From Anaerolineae bacterium (GTDB taxonomy: Bacteria; Chloroflexota; Anaerolineae; Aggregatilineales; Phototrophicaceae), in NCBI GenBank assembly GCA_013360465.1, contig JABWBO010000010.1, positions 45,792 through 109,791 of the forward strand: 64,000 nt of DNA, given 5' to 3'. The position numbers and the translations under genes are program-made. The stretch's first letter is position 1. Each line of letters begins with the position of its first letter. The notes under the pieces were generated by a model that was given only the letters and a program-made list of their open reading frames with translations, searched no databases and was not told the origin of the DNA. Shown here piece by piece: positions 18,437 to 27,537 of the stretch.

Positions 18437-18826
18437 ATGGCTTATCTGACTCATGTCAGCGAACTGCCCGCTGCCGACCACCTCAGCGAGGCGGAGCGCA
18501 AGATGCTGGACAGGCGCTTCGACGCAAACGCCTTTGAACTGAACTTCGATGGTGAAGCCATTGAATGGGACTTGATCGAAGAGGTCGAAGTGGCGCAGGC
18601 AGCCCGCCAGCGCAGTCCGGCGGGCTGGGTGGTGCGCAACCTCTTGTACGGCGGCAGCGAACGCTACCATCTGGGGGTGTATTTCGGCAAACAGGAACTG
18701 GTGTTGACCAACATCACGGCGGAAGCGGTGCGTTACATCCTGCACACCGTCGCCTACTACTGTCGCCACGACATCCGCTATAACGGCGTCGTCGGCGTTG
18801 CGCCCCTTCGGGATGAGATCGAGTGA
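18437..18826 (+). CDS. Conserved-looking protein of unknown function
   Basis: A 129-residue soluble protein that I do not recognise. It is rich in acidic residues in the first half (for example WDLIEEVEVA) and has an aromatic C-terminal part with YHLGVYFGKQELVLTNIT and VAYYCRHDIRY. The pattern of short strands could be a PH-like or beta-barrel fold, which is only a guess. The ATG at 18437 has no free ribosome binding site because the G-rich segment is in the hairpin just upstream. The gene overlaps the next one by 4 bases (GTGA), so the two form an operon. Confidence 0.75.
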   Translation: MAYLTHVSELPAADHLSEAERKMLDRRFDANAFELNFDGEAIEWDLIEEVEVAQAARQRSPAGWVVRNLLYGGSERYHLGVYFGKQELVLTNITAEAVRYILHTVAYYCRHDIRYNGVVGVAPLRDEIE

Positions 18827-19968
18827 AATTCCCATTCCGCCTGACTGCGGTCCTCCTGGTGACGCTGGTCTGCGGCGCTGCCTGCGCCCCGGATGATGCG
18901 ATCCCTGACGCGCCAGTCGTGCGCGGATCGACTCTGACTCTGGCGCAAACCCCGCAGACAGACCCGCCGGCGCTTGTCGTGAGCGGCGACCACGTGCTGG
19001 CGTTCTGGATCGGCTCGGATGAGCGCGGCGTTCACCAGGATGCGCGGATCGTCCGCCGTGAAGCTGTTGAACCCGCGCTGACCCTGCCGCTGCCGCCGGT
19101 ACATCCGTTCGCCCAGACGGCGGTGAATTCTACAGACGGCGCGGCGCTGCTGTTCTGGCTGGACGAGAACCCCGACACGCCGGAGCGTGCAGCGCTGTTC
19201 GCAGCGCGGATCGGCGCTGATTTACGAGTGGAACGGGGACCGGTCCCGCTCTCCGACACGCCGGTCTACGACTACACGGCGCAGACCGACGGCGAAGGCG
19301 GCGCGTGGATCGTCTGGAGCGGCGGCGCGGCGGCGGAGCCGATGCTCTACGCGCGGCAGATCGACCGCGAAGGGCGTCCGCTGGAGCCGGGGCGCATCGG
19401 CGCAGATGGGACGGCTCCTGCGCTGACTTACGATGCACAGGGGCGGCGCTGGCTGTTCTGGCTGGCGAACGGGCAGGTCTGGCGCGGCGCGTTCGCCGAG
19501 GGGCAGATCGACGGCGAGCCGGAGGCGCTGACCGCCGCCATCCAGATGGACCCTGGCGACCGCCTGACCGGGCTGACTGCCGGGAGCGATGGTCTGTTCG
19601 GCTACGTGTTCTGGAATGTGGCGCGGCGGGAGGGCGCAAATGAGACCTGGCTGGTCGTCGGCAGCTTCAATGATCCCTATTGGGCGCAGCCGAGGCTTCT
19701 GACAAACTCCGCCGGCGCGCCGACACGTTTTGCCACCCCGCTGGATCAGCCCGCTTCGCCTCTGCCGATTGCGGTGGTGGACGCCGACGGGATCGCGCTG
19801 CGGTTTGGCATTGATGGGCTGCTTGGCGAGCCTTACCCGGTGCTTTCCCCGGCGGATCTGCTGCGCGCGCCGCTGCTCAAAGCGCAGCCCGACGGGGAAC
19901 TGCTGCTCGCCTGGGCTGCGCCGTCTGGCGAGACGGCTTCGCTGAACCTGCTCCGCCTGAGCCGGTGA
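18823..19968 (+). CDS. Probable lipoprotein of unknown function, beta-propeller-like
   Basis: A 381-residue exported protein. It starts with a GTG overlapping the previous stop (GTGA), has a basic start and a hydrophobic segment ending in VCGAACAPDD, where the second Cys could be a lipidation site. The rest repeats short segments such as LVVSGDHVLAFWIGSD, GAALLFWLDE, GAWIVWSGG and RRWLFWLANG. Strand-rich blocks with a Trp and acidic or small residues every 50-60 residues suggest a beta-propeller. No catalytic motif is seen. It is convergent with, and directly abuts, the next minus-strand gene. Confidence 0.75.
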   Translation: MKFPFRLTAVLLVTLVCGAACAPDDAIPDAPVVRGSTLTLAQTPQTDPPALVVSGDHVLAFWIGSDERGVHQDARIVRREAVEPALTLPLPPVHPFAQTAVNSTDGAALLFWLDENPDTPERAALFAARIGADLRVERGPVPLSDTPVYDYTAQTDGEGGAWIVWSGGAAAEPMLYARQIDREGRPLEPGRIGADGTAPALTYDAQGRRWLFWLANGQVWRGAFAEGQIDGEPEALTAAIQMDPGDRLTGLTAGSDGLFGYVFWNVARREGANETWLVVGSFNDPYWAQPRLLTNSAGAPTRFATPLDQPASPLPIAVVDADGIALRFGIDGLLGEPYPVLSPADLLRAPLLKAQPDGELLLAWAAPSGETASLNLLRLSR

Positions 19969-20319
19969 TCAGCAGGCATTCATGCGGTAGAAGATCTCCA
20001 GGATGTCCTCCGCCGCTGCGGCGATCTCCGCCTGACCGTCAACCTCGGCGCGTTCTCTGGCGGCGCGCAGTCCTGATTCATGAACGTTGCTGAAATCACC
20101 GATCGGGTAAAGCAGATGATCCGGCGATCCTGGCGGCACGTCGGGATTGACGGCGAGATACCAGCGTGCGGCTTCGTCCGCGCCGTACTCGGCGGCATAG
20201 GCGGCGGCAGAGCCGACGGTAGGTTTGTTATCGCGCCAGACTGAATTGATGCGATACCGTCCCTCGTCCATCATCTGATGTGCGTGGGCAACGGCTGCCT
20301 CATTCACCTTGATCGGCAT
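19969..20319 (-). CDS. Small soluble protein of unknown function
   Basis: A 116-residue protein of unknown family. Short motifs are VWRDNKPTVGSAAAYAAEYG and YPIGDFSNVHESGLRAA, and it ends in a Cys. Helical and acidic, it has no signal peptide or membrane segment. An AGGAGG ribosome binding site sits 7 bases before the ATG, one of the best in the window, so it is likely well expressed. The stop is adjacent to the stop of the plus-strand lipoprotein gene with no spacer. Confidence 0.8.
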   Translation of the reverse strand: MPIKVNEAAVAHAHQMMDEGRYRINSVWRDNKPTVGSAAAYAAEYGADEAARWYLAVNPDVPPGSPDHLLYPIGDFSNVHESGLRAARERAEVDGQAEIAAAAEDILEIFYRMNAC

Positions 20320-20375
20320 GGACGTTCCTCCTCTGGATCAACTTCAGATGTTCGACGCCGCGCCGCCGGAAGGTC

Positions 20376-21299
20376 TTACGCCGCCTGCCGGAAGACGACC
20401 CGGTAGGAGATGACCGACCGGTCGCCGTTCGGTGTGGTGCAGGGGACCGCTGAAAGCGGCTGCTGAATCGGATCGGCACGCCCCGGCAGGTCGATCAGGT
20501 AGTCGATGCCAGAGTCCATCTGAAAATCAGAATATGCCGCCCCGCGCCCTGGCTTCAGCCCGGTGAAGAAGCGGCTTTCGCCGCCGTTCCAGCGCGCGCG
20601 TACCTCCATACCGGGGATGCCGGTCGCGCCATTCGCTTCGTAGACCTCGACGACGATCACGCCGGGACGTTCCAGGCTGCACGCCGTCGTGACGCCCACC
20701 AGGACGAAGTCGTTCTGCGGCGGCGATGTCGGCACGATGATCACCAGCGGCGTCGGCGTCGCCTGACCCGCCGAAGGCGTTGGCGTCTTGGACGGCGGCG
20801 GCGTCAGCGTGATGGTCGGCGTCGGCAGGTCCAGCTCGACCACGCCGGCGATAGGACCCCCGCCCGCCGGGATGAGCTGATCGGCGCAGCCGCTCCGTCC
20901 TTGCAGCTGGTAGAGGTGCATCATGGCGCGCACAGCTTGCAGCCCGCTGCTGCTGTTGACGTATCCGGTCGAGGCAAGCTGACAGGCGACATCGGCGACG
21001 CCCTGAATAGGGTCTCCGGGAAAGCGCAGGCTGACCAGCCGCTCGACGGCGCGCGGCAGATCGCCATCCTGGGCATAGGCGAGCGCGACCGCCGCAGTGA
21101 AGGCGGCTCGCCCTTCAGAGTCCATCTGCCAGGGGGTGATATCGACCGCCTCGACCGGGGCAAGCAGCCAGGTATACGCCAGCGTCCCACCGATGCCGAG
21201 GATCAGACCGAGGATCATCCCAAGGATGGAAAATGGACGGCGCGGGCGCTCGTAGCGGCTGCGCGTCGATCTGGGCGTTTCATTCGCAGTCTGACTCAT
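20376..21299 (-). CDS. Membrane-anchored protein with Thr/Pro-rich linker and beta domain
   Basis: A 307-residue protein with a basic cytoplasmic start, one transmembrane segment (FSILGMILGLILGIGGTLAY), then a helical domain (about 60-150), a Pro/Thr-rich linker (TPTITLTPPPSKTPTP, about 165-190) and a C-terminal beta-sandwich-like domain with two Cys. The helical part (VALAYAQDGDLPRAVERL) matches the neighbour upstream, which has ALAYAADRDLAGALDRL. The two genes are 4 bases apart and look like a duplication. The function is unknown; the outside-facing domain suggests interaction at the cell surface. The start is ATG 21299; an open frame extends to 21320. Confidence 0.78.
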   Translation of the reverse strand: MSQTANETPRSTRSRYERPRRPFSILGMILGLILGIGGTLAYTWLLAPVEAVDITPWQMDSEGRAAFTAAVALAYAQDGDLPRAVERLVSLRFPGDPIQGVADVACQLASTGYVNSSSGLQAVRAMMHLYQLQGRSGCADQLIPAGGGPIAGVVELDLPTPTITLTPPPSKTPTPSAGQATPTPLVIIVPTSPPQNDFVLVGVTTACSLERPGVIVVEVYEANGATGIPGMEVRARWNGGESRFFTGLKPGRGAAYSDFQMDSGIDYLIDLPGRADPIQQPLSAVPCTTPNGDRSVISYRVVFRQAA

Positions 21300-21303
21300 C
21301 GAC

Positions 21304-21675
21304 TCACCCGGTCGCCCCAACCTGTCGATAGGGTTCCATGATCGGCGTCAGCCGCCCGACTCCTTCGGCGAGCGTCACCAGCGCACGCACATCGCTGACG
21401 CTGCGCGAAGTGCTGATGAAGCGTTCGGTGGTGTCCTGGATGAACTGGGCGACATTTTCCACTTCGAGCAGCCGCAGCCGATCCAGCGCCCCGGCGAGAT
21501 CGCGGTCGGCTGCGTATGCCAGCGCGATCATGACCGCATAATCGTCGCGGTAGAGCGGAGCGAGGCTGCTCATCGGGCTGTCCGTGACCTCGACCGGGAA
21601 CTGCACCCGTCCAAGATACAGCCCGATGCCGATGCCGATGAGGAGCGCGATGAGGAATGAGACGAGGAAGCGCAT
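21304..21675 (-). CDS. Small membrane-anchored protein, paralogue of the next gene
   Basis: A 123-residue protein with an N-terminal transmembrane segment (FLIALLIGIGIGLYLG) and a helical outside domain. This domain matches the corresponding region of the adjacent larger protein (PVEVTD..., then IALAYAADRDLAGALDRL and a segment VSDVRALVTLAEGVG). It lacks the Thr/Pro linker and beta domain. The ATG at 21675 is 7 bases after the sufE stop. Function unknown; it probably acts with its paralogue. Confidence 0.75.
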   Translation of the reverse strand: MRFLVSFLIALLIGIGIGLYLGRVQFPVEVTDSPMSSLAPLYRDDYAVMIALAYAADRDLAGALDRLRLLEVENVAQFIQDTTERFISTSRSVSDVRALVTLAEGVGRLTPIMEPYRQVGATG

Positions 21676-21682
21676 AGGCGGC

Positions 21683-22132
21683 TCAATTCTTGTTGAGGCG
21701 TTCCCTGGCATAGCGGCGCACCAGGGTGAAGATGCCCATCAGCCCTGCGCCTTTGCCCATCGAGATTTCTTTGCCGAAGACCTGAAAGATCACATCATCA
21801 GAGAGCGCTGCGACCTGTTCGAGCGGCTGCCCGGAAAGTGTTTCATCAAGGATCACCGCCATCGCCATCGCCGACAAGCCTTGAGGATTGAGGACATCGA
21901 AATAAAACTTGACGGTTCCGTCCGGGCGGTCGGCTGCCCAGACGAACGCCTCGGACTCGCAGGCGGGCGCGCGGTGCGAGTCGTCATAGGGTTGGCTGGC
22001 GATCTGCGCCGGCACGCGCACCTGTTCGAAGCGGTCGGCAATTTCGATGAGCATCTCGGCGCGTTCGCGGCGGTCGGTGATGGAGCCGAAGTCCTGCACC
22101 AGTTCTTGCAGCTTTTCGGGATACTGAACCAT
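21683..22132 (-). CDS. sufE: SufE-family Fe-S cluster assembly protein
   Basis: A 149-residue SufE/CsdE-like protein. SufE accepts sulfane sulfur from a SufS cysteine desulfurase and passes it to the Suf scaffold. The sulfur-accepting Cys is in APACESEAFVW, equivalent to the conserved VPGCQSQ-like segment, and VKFYFDVLN and GLSAMAMAVILDETLSG match the fold. The length is typical. No sufS, sufB or sufC lies nearby. The gene follows the hydrogenase maturation protease by 68 bases and may supply sulfur for the many Fe-S clusters of HoxEFUYH, which is inference. No strong ribosome binding site is close to the ATG. Confidence 0.85.
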   Translation of the reverse strand: MVQYPEKLQELVQDFGSITDRRERAEMLIEIADRFEQVRVPAQIASQPYDDSHRAPACESEAFVWAADRPDGTVKFYFDVLNPQGLSAMAMAVILDETLSGQPLEQVAALSDDVIFQVFGKEISMGKGAGLMGIFTLVRRYARERLNKN

Positions 22133-22200
22133 GTTGATCTGTCCGCATTCCTGTCGTCAGTCTGGCAGAACAACATAGTACCACGTTTTGCGGCGGGCGA

Positions 22201-22635
22201 TTATTCGCGGATGTGGGCTTCGGCGAGCGTCAGGACAGCCGGCAGGGCGGCGTGCAGTGCCGGGGAGAGGGTATCGGCGACGGCGAAGGACTCTGCCGTG
22301 ATGGTGATCAGCCGCGTCGGCGGGGCGCTGCCGTAAAGCACCTCGGCGGCGGTCAGCAGACGCGCTGGGGTGACGTTATGGCTGAATGCCCCCCCGGCGC
22401 GATCCTGCTCTACCTGCTGAATTCGGATGGACCCCGGCGCTTCGCCCTGGCACACCGCCGCGTCGATGAAAAAGGCTTTCTCGGCGCGGCTGAGCGGCTC
22501 GGCGAGTTCCGGGGTCAGCTGGGTGACGGCGATGATCTCGGCATCCGACAAACGTTCGCGCAGTGCCTCGGCGACGATTTGCCCGATGGCGTCATCGCCA
22601 CGAACGAGGCTGCCGTAGCCGATGACCAGGCGCAT
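22201..22635 (-). CDS. Hydrogenase maturation protease (HyaD/HoxW type)
   Basis: A 144-residue endopeptidase that removes the C-terminal extension of the NiFe hydrogenase large subunit after nickel insertion. The family start motif is visible as GYGSLVRGDDAIG, where the Asp pair binds nickel, and FIDAAV and the SHNVTPARLL segment (with the conserved His) are typical. It begins 10 bases after the hoxH stop, so it is part of the hox operon. The HoxH protein here retains a 24-residue tail after its last ligand His, which is the expected substrate. Confidence 0.9.
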   Translation of the reverse strand: MRLVIGYGSLVRGDDAIGQIVAEALRERLSDAEIIAVTQLTPELAEPLSRAEKAFFIDAAVCQGEAPGSIRIQQVEQDRAGGAFSHNVTPARLLTAAEVLYGSAPPTRLITITAESFAVADTLSPALHAALPAVLTLAEAHIRE

Positions 22636-22644
22636 CAGCGATCC

Positions 22645-24057
22645 CTAACGCTTGATCTCATCGACGACGCTGCCGTCCGGCGCGACGAGCTGAACGTGCA
22701 GCGGCATCTGTCCGACGGCGTGGGTCGAGCAGCTCAGGCAGGGGTCAAAGGTGCGGATGACCGCCTCGACGCGGTTCAGCATGCCTTCCTGAAGTTCCGC
22801 GCCGCGCACGTAGCGCCGCGCTACCTGGTACACGCTGCGATCCATCGCCATGTTGTTGTGACCGGTGGCGATCACCAGGTTCGCCCGCACGATCAAACCA
22901 TCGTCGTCGATGATGTAGTGATGCATGAGCGTGCCGCGCGGCGCTTCGCTGACGCCGATGCCCTCGTGATTGTTCGGCGCAGCAAACGCCCTGACATGCT
23001 CGCTCAGGATCGTTGGCGTGTGCAGGAGCTGGTTGATCTTCTCGAAACAGTACAGGATTTCGATCAGGCGCGCATAGTGATAGTGAAAGCTGCTGTGATG
23101 ATCGAGCGTGCGGAAAAAGCCCAGTTCTTCGTCGGCGTGCGGCGTCCCGCAGGAGCGCACGATGTTGAGGCGCGCCAGCGGACCGACGCGATACATGCCG
23201 GAAGGATAGCCGAGCGGCTTGTAGTACGGCGATTTCAGATAGGACCAGGGTTCCACCGCTTCACCGATGTAAGTGTTAAGATCTTCCGGAGCCAGACCGT
23301 CGGCGATGATGTACTTGTTGGCGTCGGCGATGCGGACGCGCCCATCATACATTTCGAGCGTGCCATCAGGACCGACTAAGCCCATGAACAGGGTGTGCAG
23401 GGCGCTGAAGGCTTGGATCTCGCTCTCGTACTGCTTCAGGATGCCCCGGAACCACAGCATGGTTCGCTGGACGATGCCGATCCCTTCGGAAAGCACCGCC
23501 AGGATGGCGTCACGCTTCTCTTCGGTGAGCGCCTGATTGACGCCGCCCGGCACGACCCAACCGGGATGGATGCGCTTGCCGCTGAGCAGTTCGATGATCT
23601 GCTGCCCCATCTGGCGCAGGCGCACGCCGTCGCGGGCGAGCTGCGGCGCGGTCTGCGCGATGCCGAATAAGTTGCGCTGTGCCGGGTCGGCGTCCATGCC
23701 CAGGAGCAGGTCCGGGGCGGACAGGTAGAAGAAGCTGAGCGCATGCGATTGGGCGATCTGCGCCAGGTTCAGGATGCGGCGCAGATTCGCCGCCGCCGGC
23801 GGGATGCGGACCGCCAGCAGGGCGTCGCACGCTTTCGCCGAGGCGATCAGGTGGCTGACCGGGCAGATTCCGCAGATGCGCGACATCAGCGCCGGCATCT
23901 CGTGGAATGGACGCCCTTCGACGAACTTCTCGAAGCCGCGTACCTGCGTGACGTGGAAATGGGCATCCTCGACTTCGCCGGCGTCATTCAAATGAATGGT
24001 GATCTTGGCATGACCCTCGATGCGGGTCACGGGATCGATCAGGATGGTTTGCGTCAC
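22645..24057 (-). CDS. hoxH: NAD-coupled NiFe hydrogenase large subunit HoxH
   Basis: A 470-residue catalytic subunit of a bidirectional (group 3d) hydrogenase. The nickel ligands are Cys62 and Cys65 in the L1 motif RICGICPVSH and Cys440 and Cys443 in the L2 motif DPCLSCSTH. A 24-residue tail follows the L2 His446 and is cleaved by the protease gene downstream. The GTG start at 24057 has AGGAGG 4 bases upstream and lies 8 bases after the hoxY stop. An open frame extends further upstream without support. HoxH works with HoxY as the hydrogenase module, coupled to the HoxEFU diaphorase. Confidence 0.95.
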   Translation of the reverse strand: MTQTILIDPVTRIEGHAKITIHLNDAGEVEDAHFHVTQVRGFEKFVEGRPFHEMPALMSRICGICPVSHLIASAKACDALLAVRIPPAAANLRRILNLAQIAQSHALSFFYLSAPDLLLGMDADPAQRNLFGIAQTAPQLARDGVRLRQMGQQIIELLSGKRIHPGWVVPGGVNQALTEEKRDAILAVLSEGIGIVQRTMLWFRGILKQYESEIQAFSALHTLFMGLVGPDGTLEMYDGRVRIADANKYIIADGLAPEDLNTYIGEAVEPWSYLKSPYYKPLGYPSGMYRVGPLARLNIVRSCGTPHADEELGFFRTLDHHSSFHYHYARLIEILYCFEKINQLLHTPTILSEHVRAFAAPNNHEGIGVSEAPRGTLMHHYIIDDDGLIVRANLVIATGHNNMAMDRSVYQVARRYVRGAELQEGMLNRVEAVIRTFDPCLSCSTHAVGQMPLHVQLVAPDGSVVDEIKR

Positions 24058-24065
24058 GGTTCCTC

Positions 24066-24599
24066 CTATGCGCCGAAGCGGGTTTTGCCGGCAACGCTGG
24101 GCTGACGGTCGTTCAACAGGTCGGACAGGGCGTTGAAGATCGTATCTGCCGATGGCGGGCATCCGGGGATGAAGACATCCACCCGGACGACCGTATGCAC
24201 CGCGCGCACGACCGGCAGCAGCGGCGGCACGCCCACCGTCGGAATCTGAGCGTTGAGCAGGTCAGGTTCCATGTAAGCGCGCTGCAGGACGGGTTCTGCG
24301 CCGATGGTGTTGCGCAGCGCCGGGACGTTGCCGGTGACGGCGCAGTCGCCGAGCGAGATCAGCGTTCGGGTATGCGCGCGGATATGGCGAATCTTGTCGA
24401 GATCAGCCTGGTTGCTGACCGAGCCTTCGATCAGCGTGATGTCCACCGACTCCGGGAAATCCTTGCGGTCTACCAGCGGGCTGTAGACCAGCTCGATCAT
24501 GTCGGCGAGGTCCAGCAGGCGGTGATCGATGTCGAGGAACGACATATGGCAGCCGGAACACCCGTCAAGCCAGACGGTGGCAATCGTTTTCCGTGTCAT
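24066..24599 (-). CDS. hoxY: NiFe hydrogenase small subunit HoxY
   Basis: A 177-residue small subunit carrying the proximal [4Fe-4S] cluster. The Cys ligands are visible as [11 protein letters not shown] (Cys14 and Cys17), [10 protein letters not shown] and [10 protein letters not shown]. It is short like other HoxY proteins and lacks the Tat signal and extra clusters of membrane-bound hydrogenases, so it is cytoplasmic. The start ATG overlaps the hoxU stop by 4 bases (ATGA). It transfers electrons between the HoxH active site and the HoxU clusters. Confidence 0.94.
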   Translation of the reverse strand: MTRKTIATVWLDGCSGCHMSFLDIDHRLLDLADMIELVYSPLVDRKDFPESVDITLIEGSVSNQADLDKIRHIRAHTRTLISLGDCAVTGNVPALRNTIGAEPVLQRAYMEPDLLNAQIPTVGVPPLLPVVRAVHTVVRVDVFIPGCPPSADTIFNALSDLLNDRQPSVAGKTRFGA

Positions 24600-25306
24600 T
24601 TCAGGTTTCCTCGCATCTGGGCGATATAGGTCAGGAAGGTATTGCGCTTGGTCATCTCGCCGACCGCGCTGCCCTTGATGAAGAGCGCGCCGGTCGGACA
24701 GGTCTGCACACACTTGCCACAGCTGGTGCAGGTCGGCGAATCGCCCCAGCGCTCGTTGAGATCGGTGATGACCACCGAGCCAACGCCCCGCCCCATGACA
24801 TCCCAGGTGTGCGCGCCTTCGATCTCATCACAGACGCGGACGCAGCGCGTGCAGAGGATGCAGCGGTTGGCGTCGAAGGTGAAGCGTTCGTGCGAAGCAT
24901 CGACACCGCGCCGAGGCGCGAGATAAGGCAGGTGGATGTGGTCGATCCCCAGCGCCACCGCCATGCCCTGAAGTTCACAGTGACCGTTGGAAACGCAGAC
25001 GGAGCAGATATGATTGCCTTCGGCGAAGAGCATCTCGACAGCCATGCGGCGATAGTGGGTCAGGCGCTCGCTTTCGGTGCGCACGTCCATCCCTTCGGCG
25101 ACGCGGGTGGTGCAGGCGGGCAGCAGCTTGGAGATGCCCGCCACTTCGACCAGGCACATCCGACATGCGCCGACGTTGCTCAAACCCTCGATCTGACAGA
25201 GCGTCGGGATCGGGATGCCGTTTTCGCGGGCGACTTCCAGGATCGTCTCGTCTTCGCGTCCGCTGACATCCTGTCCATTGATCTTTAGCGTAGCGACGCG
25301 GCTCAT
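24596..25306 (-). CDS. hoxU: Hydrogenase diaphorase Fe-S subunit HoxU
   Basis: A 236-residue electron-transfer subunit similar to the N-terminal part of the NuoG chain of complex I. It has a ferredoxin-type [2Fe-2S] site (Cys37, 48, 51 and 65), a His-Cys cluster region with [15 protein letters not shown], and two [4Fe-4S] sites ([13 protein letters not shown] and [14 protein letters not shown]). It connects HoxF with HoxY. Both ends overlap neighbours by 4 bases, showing tight translational coupling in the operon. Confidence 0.95.
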   Translation of the reverse strand: MSRVATLKINGQDVSGREDETILEVARENGIPIPTLCQIEGLSNVGACRMCLVEVAGISKLLPACTTRVAEGMDVRTESERLTHYRRMAVEMLFAEGNHICSVCVSNGHCELQGMAVALGIDHIHLPYLAPRRGVDASHERFTFDANRCILCTRCVRVCDEIEGAHTWDVMGRGVGSVVITDLNERWGDSPTCTSCGKCVQTCPTGALFIKGSAVGEMTKRNTFLTYIAQMRGNLK

Positions 25307-26949
25307 AGGGCGATCTCCTCATGCGCGATCTTGCACACGCCGGCGGGGCAGACGTGATCGACGATGTGCGCCAGATATTCTTCCCGGAAATAGCGAAGGG
25401 TACTCAGGACGGGGTTCGGCGCTGCCTGCCCCAAGCCGCACAGACTGGTGTGCTTGACCATATCGCACAGTTCTTCCAGCACTTCCAGGTCTTGCAGCCG
25501 CGCTCGCCCCTGCGAGATTTTGTCGAGCAGACGGTACATCTGCGCCGTGCCGACGCGGCAGGGGATGCACTTGCCGCAGGATTCTGTCATGCAGAATTCC
25601 ATGAAGAACTTGGCGACATCGACCATACATGAGCTTTCGTCCATGACGATCATGCCGCCTGAACCCATGATCGAGCCGACTTGAGCGAGCGACTGGTAAT
25701 CGACCGGCATGTCGAGATACTGTTCCGGGATGCAGCCGCCGGAGGGTCCGCCGGTCTGCACCGCCTTGAAACGCCTGCCGTTCGGAATGCCGCCGCCGAT
25801 GTCGTAGATGATCTCGCGCAGCGAGATACCCATCGGCACTTCGATCAGCCCGGTATTCACGATGGCGCCGGAAAGCGCGAAGACCTTGGTCCCCTTGCTG
25901 CGCTCGGTCCCGATTCCGGCGAACCACTCTGCGCCTTCGCGCAGGATCGGCACGACGTTGGCGTAGGTCTCGACGTTGTTGATCAGGGTGGGGCAGCCCC
26001 ACAAGCCGGATTCAGCAGGGTACGGCGGACGCGGGCGCGGGCTGCCGCGCTTGCCCTCGATGCTGGCGATCAGCGCCGTCTCTTCGCCGCAGACGAACGC
26101 GCCTGCTCCCAGCCGCACATCGAGCTTGAGGCTGAATGACGTGCCGCAGATATTGTTGCCGAGCAGGCTGTATTTTTCCGCCTGGCGAATCGCCTGCTTC
26201 AGACGTTTGACCGCCAGCGGATATTCCGCCCGCACATAGACGAATCCCTCCTGCGCGCCAACGGCGAAGGCGGCGATCATCATGCCTTCGAGGACCTTGA
26301 ACGGGTAGTCCTCCATGACGCTGCGATCCATGAATGCGCCGGGGTCGCCCTCGTCGCCGTTGCAGATGACATATTTCGTCGTCCCCAGCGCTTTGGCGAC
26401 AGTACTCCACTTCAGCGCCGTCGAATACCCCGCGCCGCCGCGCCCGCCCAGCCCGCTCTGGCGAATCTGCTCGATCACGTCGCCGGAGGTCATTTCCGTG
26501 AGGATGCGGACGAAGGTCGAAAAGCCACCGGCGGCGATATAGTCGTCAATGGACTCTGGATTCAGCCTGCCCTCGTATTCGAGGACGACGCGCTTCTGTC
26601 GGGTGAAGAAGGGGGCGCTGGTGTCGCAGGTCAGCGCCTTGACCGGTTCGCTTTCCAGGCTGTCGATGATGCTCGCGGCATCGTCCGGGGTGACGCCCTG
26701 ATAGAGGACGTCCGTCGGTTCGACGGCGACCATCGGACCTGCCGAACACAGACCGCGACAGCCGCCCGCCGAGACGGTGCAGCGACCGTTGATACCGCGT
26801 TCCTTGACGATTCCGTCCAGCGCTTCGATGATCTTCCGGCTCTGCGCCGCCTGACAGGCAGTTCCGGTGCAGACGACGACGCGGTGCTGGAACTGATCCA
26901 GCGCTTCACGCCTTTCTTCCGCCAGGCTGTGGAGTTCCTCCGGGTTCAT
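25303..26949 (-). CDS. hoxF: Hydrogenase diaphorase FMN/NAD-binding subunit HoxF
   Basis: A 548-residue subunit that binds FMN and NAD(H), related to NuoF. An N-terminal thioredoxin-like [2Fe-2S] domain has [10 protein letters not shown] and CRGLCSAGP, followed by FMN/NAD motifs ([10 protein letters not shown] and [11 protein letters not shown]) and a C-terminal [4Fe-4S] site ([10 protein letters not shown] and a later [12 protein letters not shown]). The ATG at 26949 is chosen because GGAGG lies 8 bases upstream; the GTG at 26958 sits on that site. It overlaps hoxE by 4 bases. Confidence 0.95.
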   Translation of the reverse strand: MNPEELHSLAEERREALDQFQHRVVVCTGTACQAAQSRKIIEALDGIVKERGINGRCTVSAGGCRGLCSAGPMVAVEPTDVLYQGVTPDDAASIIDSLESEPVKALTCDTSAPFFTRQKRVVLEYEGRLNPESIDDYIAAGGFSTFVRILTEMTSGDVIEQIRQSGLGGRGGAGYSTALKWSTVAKALGTTKYVICNGDEGDPGAFMDRSVMEDYPFKVLEGMMIAAFAVGAQEGFVYVRAEYPLAVKRLKQAIRQAEKYSLLGNNICGTSFSLKLDVRLGAGAFVCGEETALIASIEGKRGSPRPRPPYPAESGLWGCPTLINNVETYANVVPILREGAEWFAGIGTERSKGTKVFALSGAIVNTGLIEVPMGISLREIIYDIGGGIPNGRRFKAVQTGGPSGGCIPEQYLDMPVDYQSLAQVGSIMGSGGMIVMDESSCMVDVAKFFMEFCMTESCGKCIPCRVGTAQMYRLLDKISQGRARLQDLEVLEELCDMVKHTSLCGLGQAAPNPVLSTLRYFREEYLAHIVDHVCPAGVCKIAHEEIAL

Positions 26950-27443
26950 GTCGTCCACCTCCGAATGCGCTCAACCGCCGCATCGGGTTCTACCTTACCC
27001 ATGACATCGCCATCGAAGACAACCGCCGACGCCAAGCCGCATGATCCCAGGCAGCGGGCGATCATCAGCGACACCTTCTTGTCTGGCGTCGTCTCGCCGC
27101 CCTTGATGCCGAATTCCTCGTCAATGGCGGAGAGAATCTGCGGGCTGCCCTTGATGTAGCAGGCAGTGCCCATGCAGACCACACAGGTGTGTTCCCCCTG
27201 CGGCTTGAGCGCGAACAGGTTGTAGAAGGTGGCGACGCCATAGACTTTGCTCAGCGGGACCATCAGCGAAGCGGCGACATAGCGTAAAGCGATCTCGTCC
27301 AGATAGCCGAAGGCTTCCTGGGCGCTGTGAAGTGTTTCGATCAGGGCGTCGGGCGAAAAACCATGCCGCCGCATGGTGGCGGTGACAATACGCCAGCGCT
27401 TATCGTCGGAGGGTGCAGCAGGCGCTGCGGCTCTTGGTCTCAT
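26946..27443 (-). CDS. hoxE: Hydrogenase diaphorase subunit HoxE
   Basis: The first gene of the hox operon, encoding a 165-residue NuoE-like [2Fe-2S] subunit. Cys ligands occur in VVCMGTACYIKG and RCLGSCGLA, a four-Cys pattern with two pairs. The N-terminus is rich in Ala and Pro. The ATG at 27443 has AAGGA about 8 bases upstream; the open frame extends to 27482 without support. A CRP/FNR-like palindrome at 27538-27553 lies about 100 bases upstream. Confidence 0.94.
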   Translation of the reverse strand: MRPRAAAPAAPSDDKRWRIVTATMRRHGFSPDALIETLHSAQEAFGYLDEIALRYVAASLMVPLSKVYGVATFYNLFALKPQGEHTCVVCMGTACYIKGSPQILSAIDEEFGIKGGETTPDKKVSLMIARCLGSCGLASAVVFDGDVMGKVEPDAAVERIRRWTT

Positions 27444-27537
27444 GACTCTATCCTTCAAAACGGCAGTCGCGATCTGAAGCACGCCAATGCTAGAACGCCG
27501 AGAGGCAAGAAGCGGATGATGAAGTTAACGGTTTATT

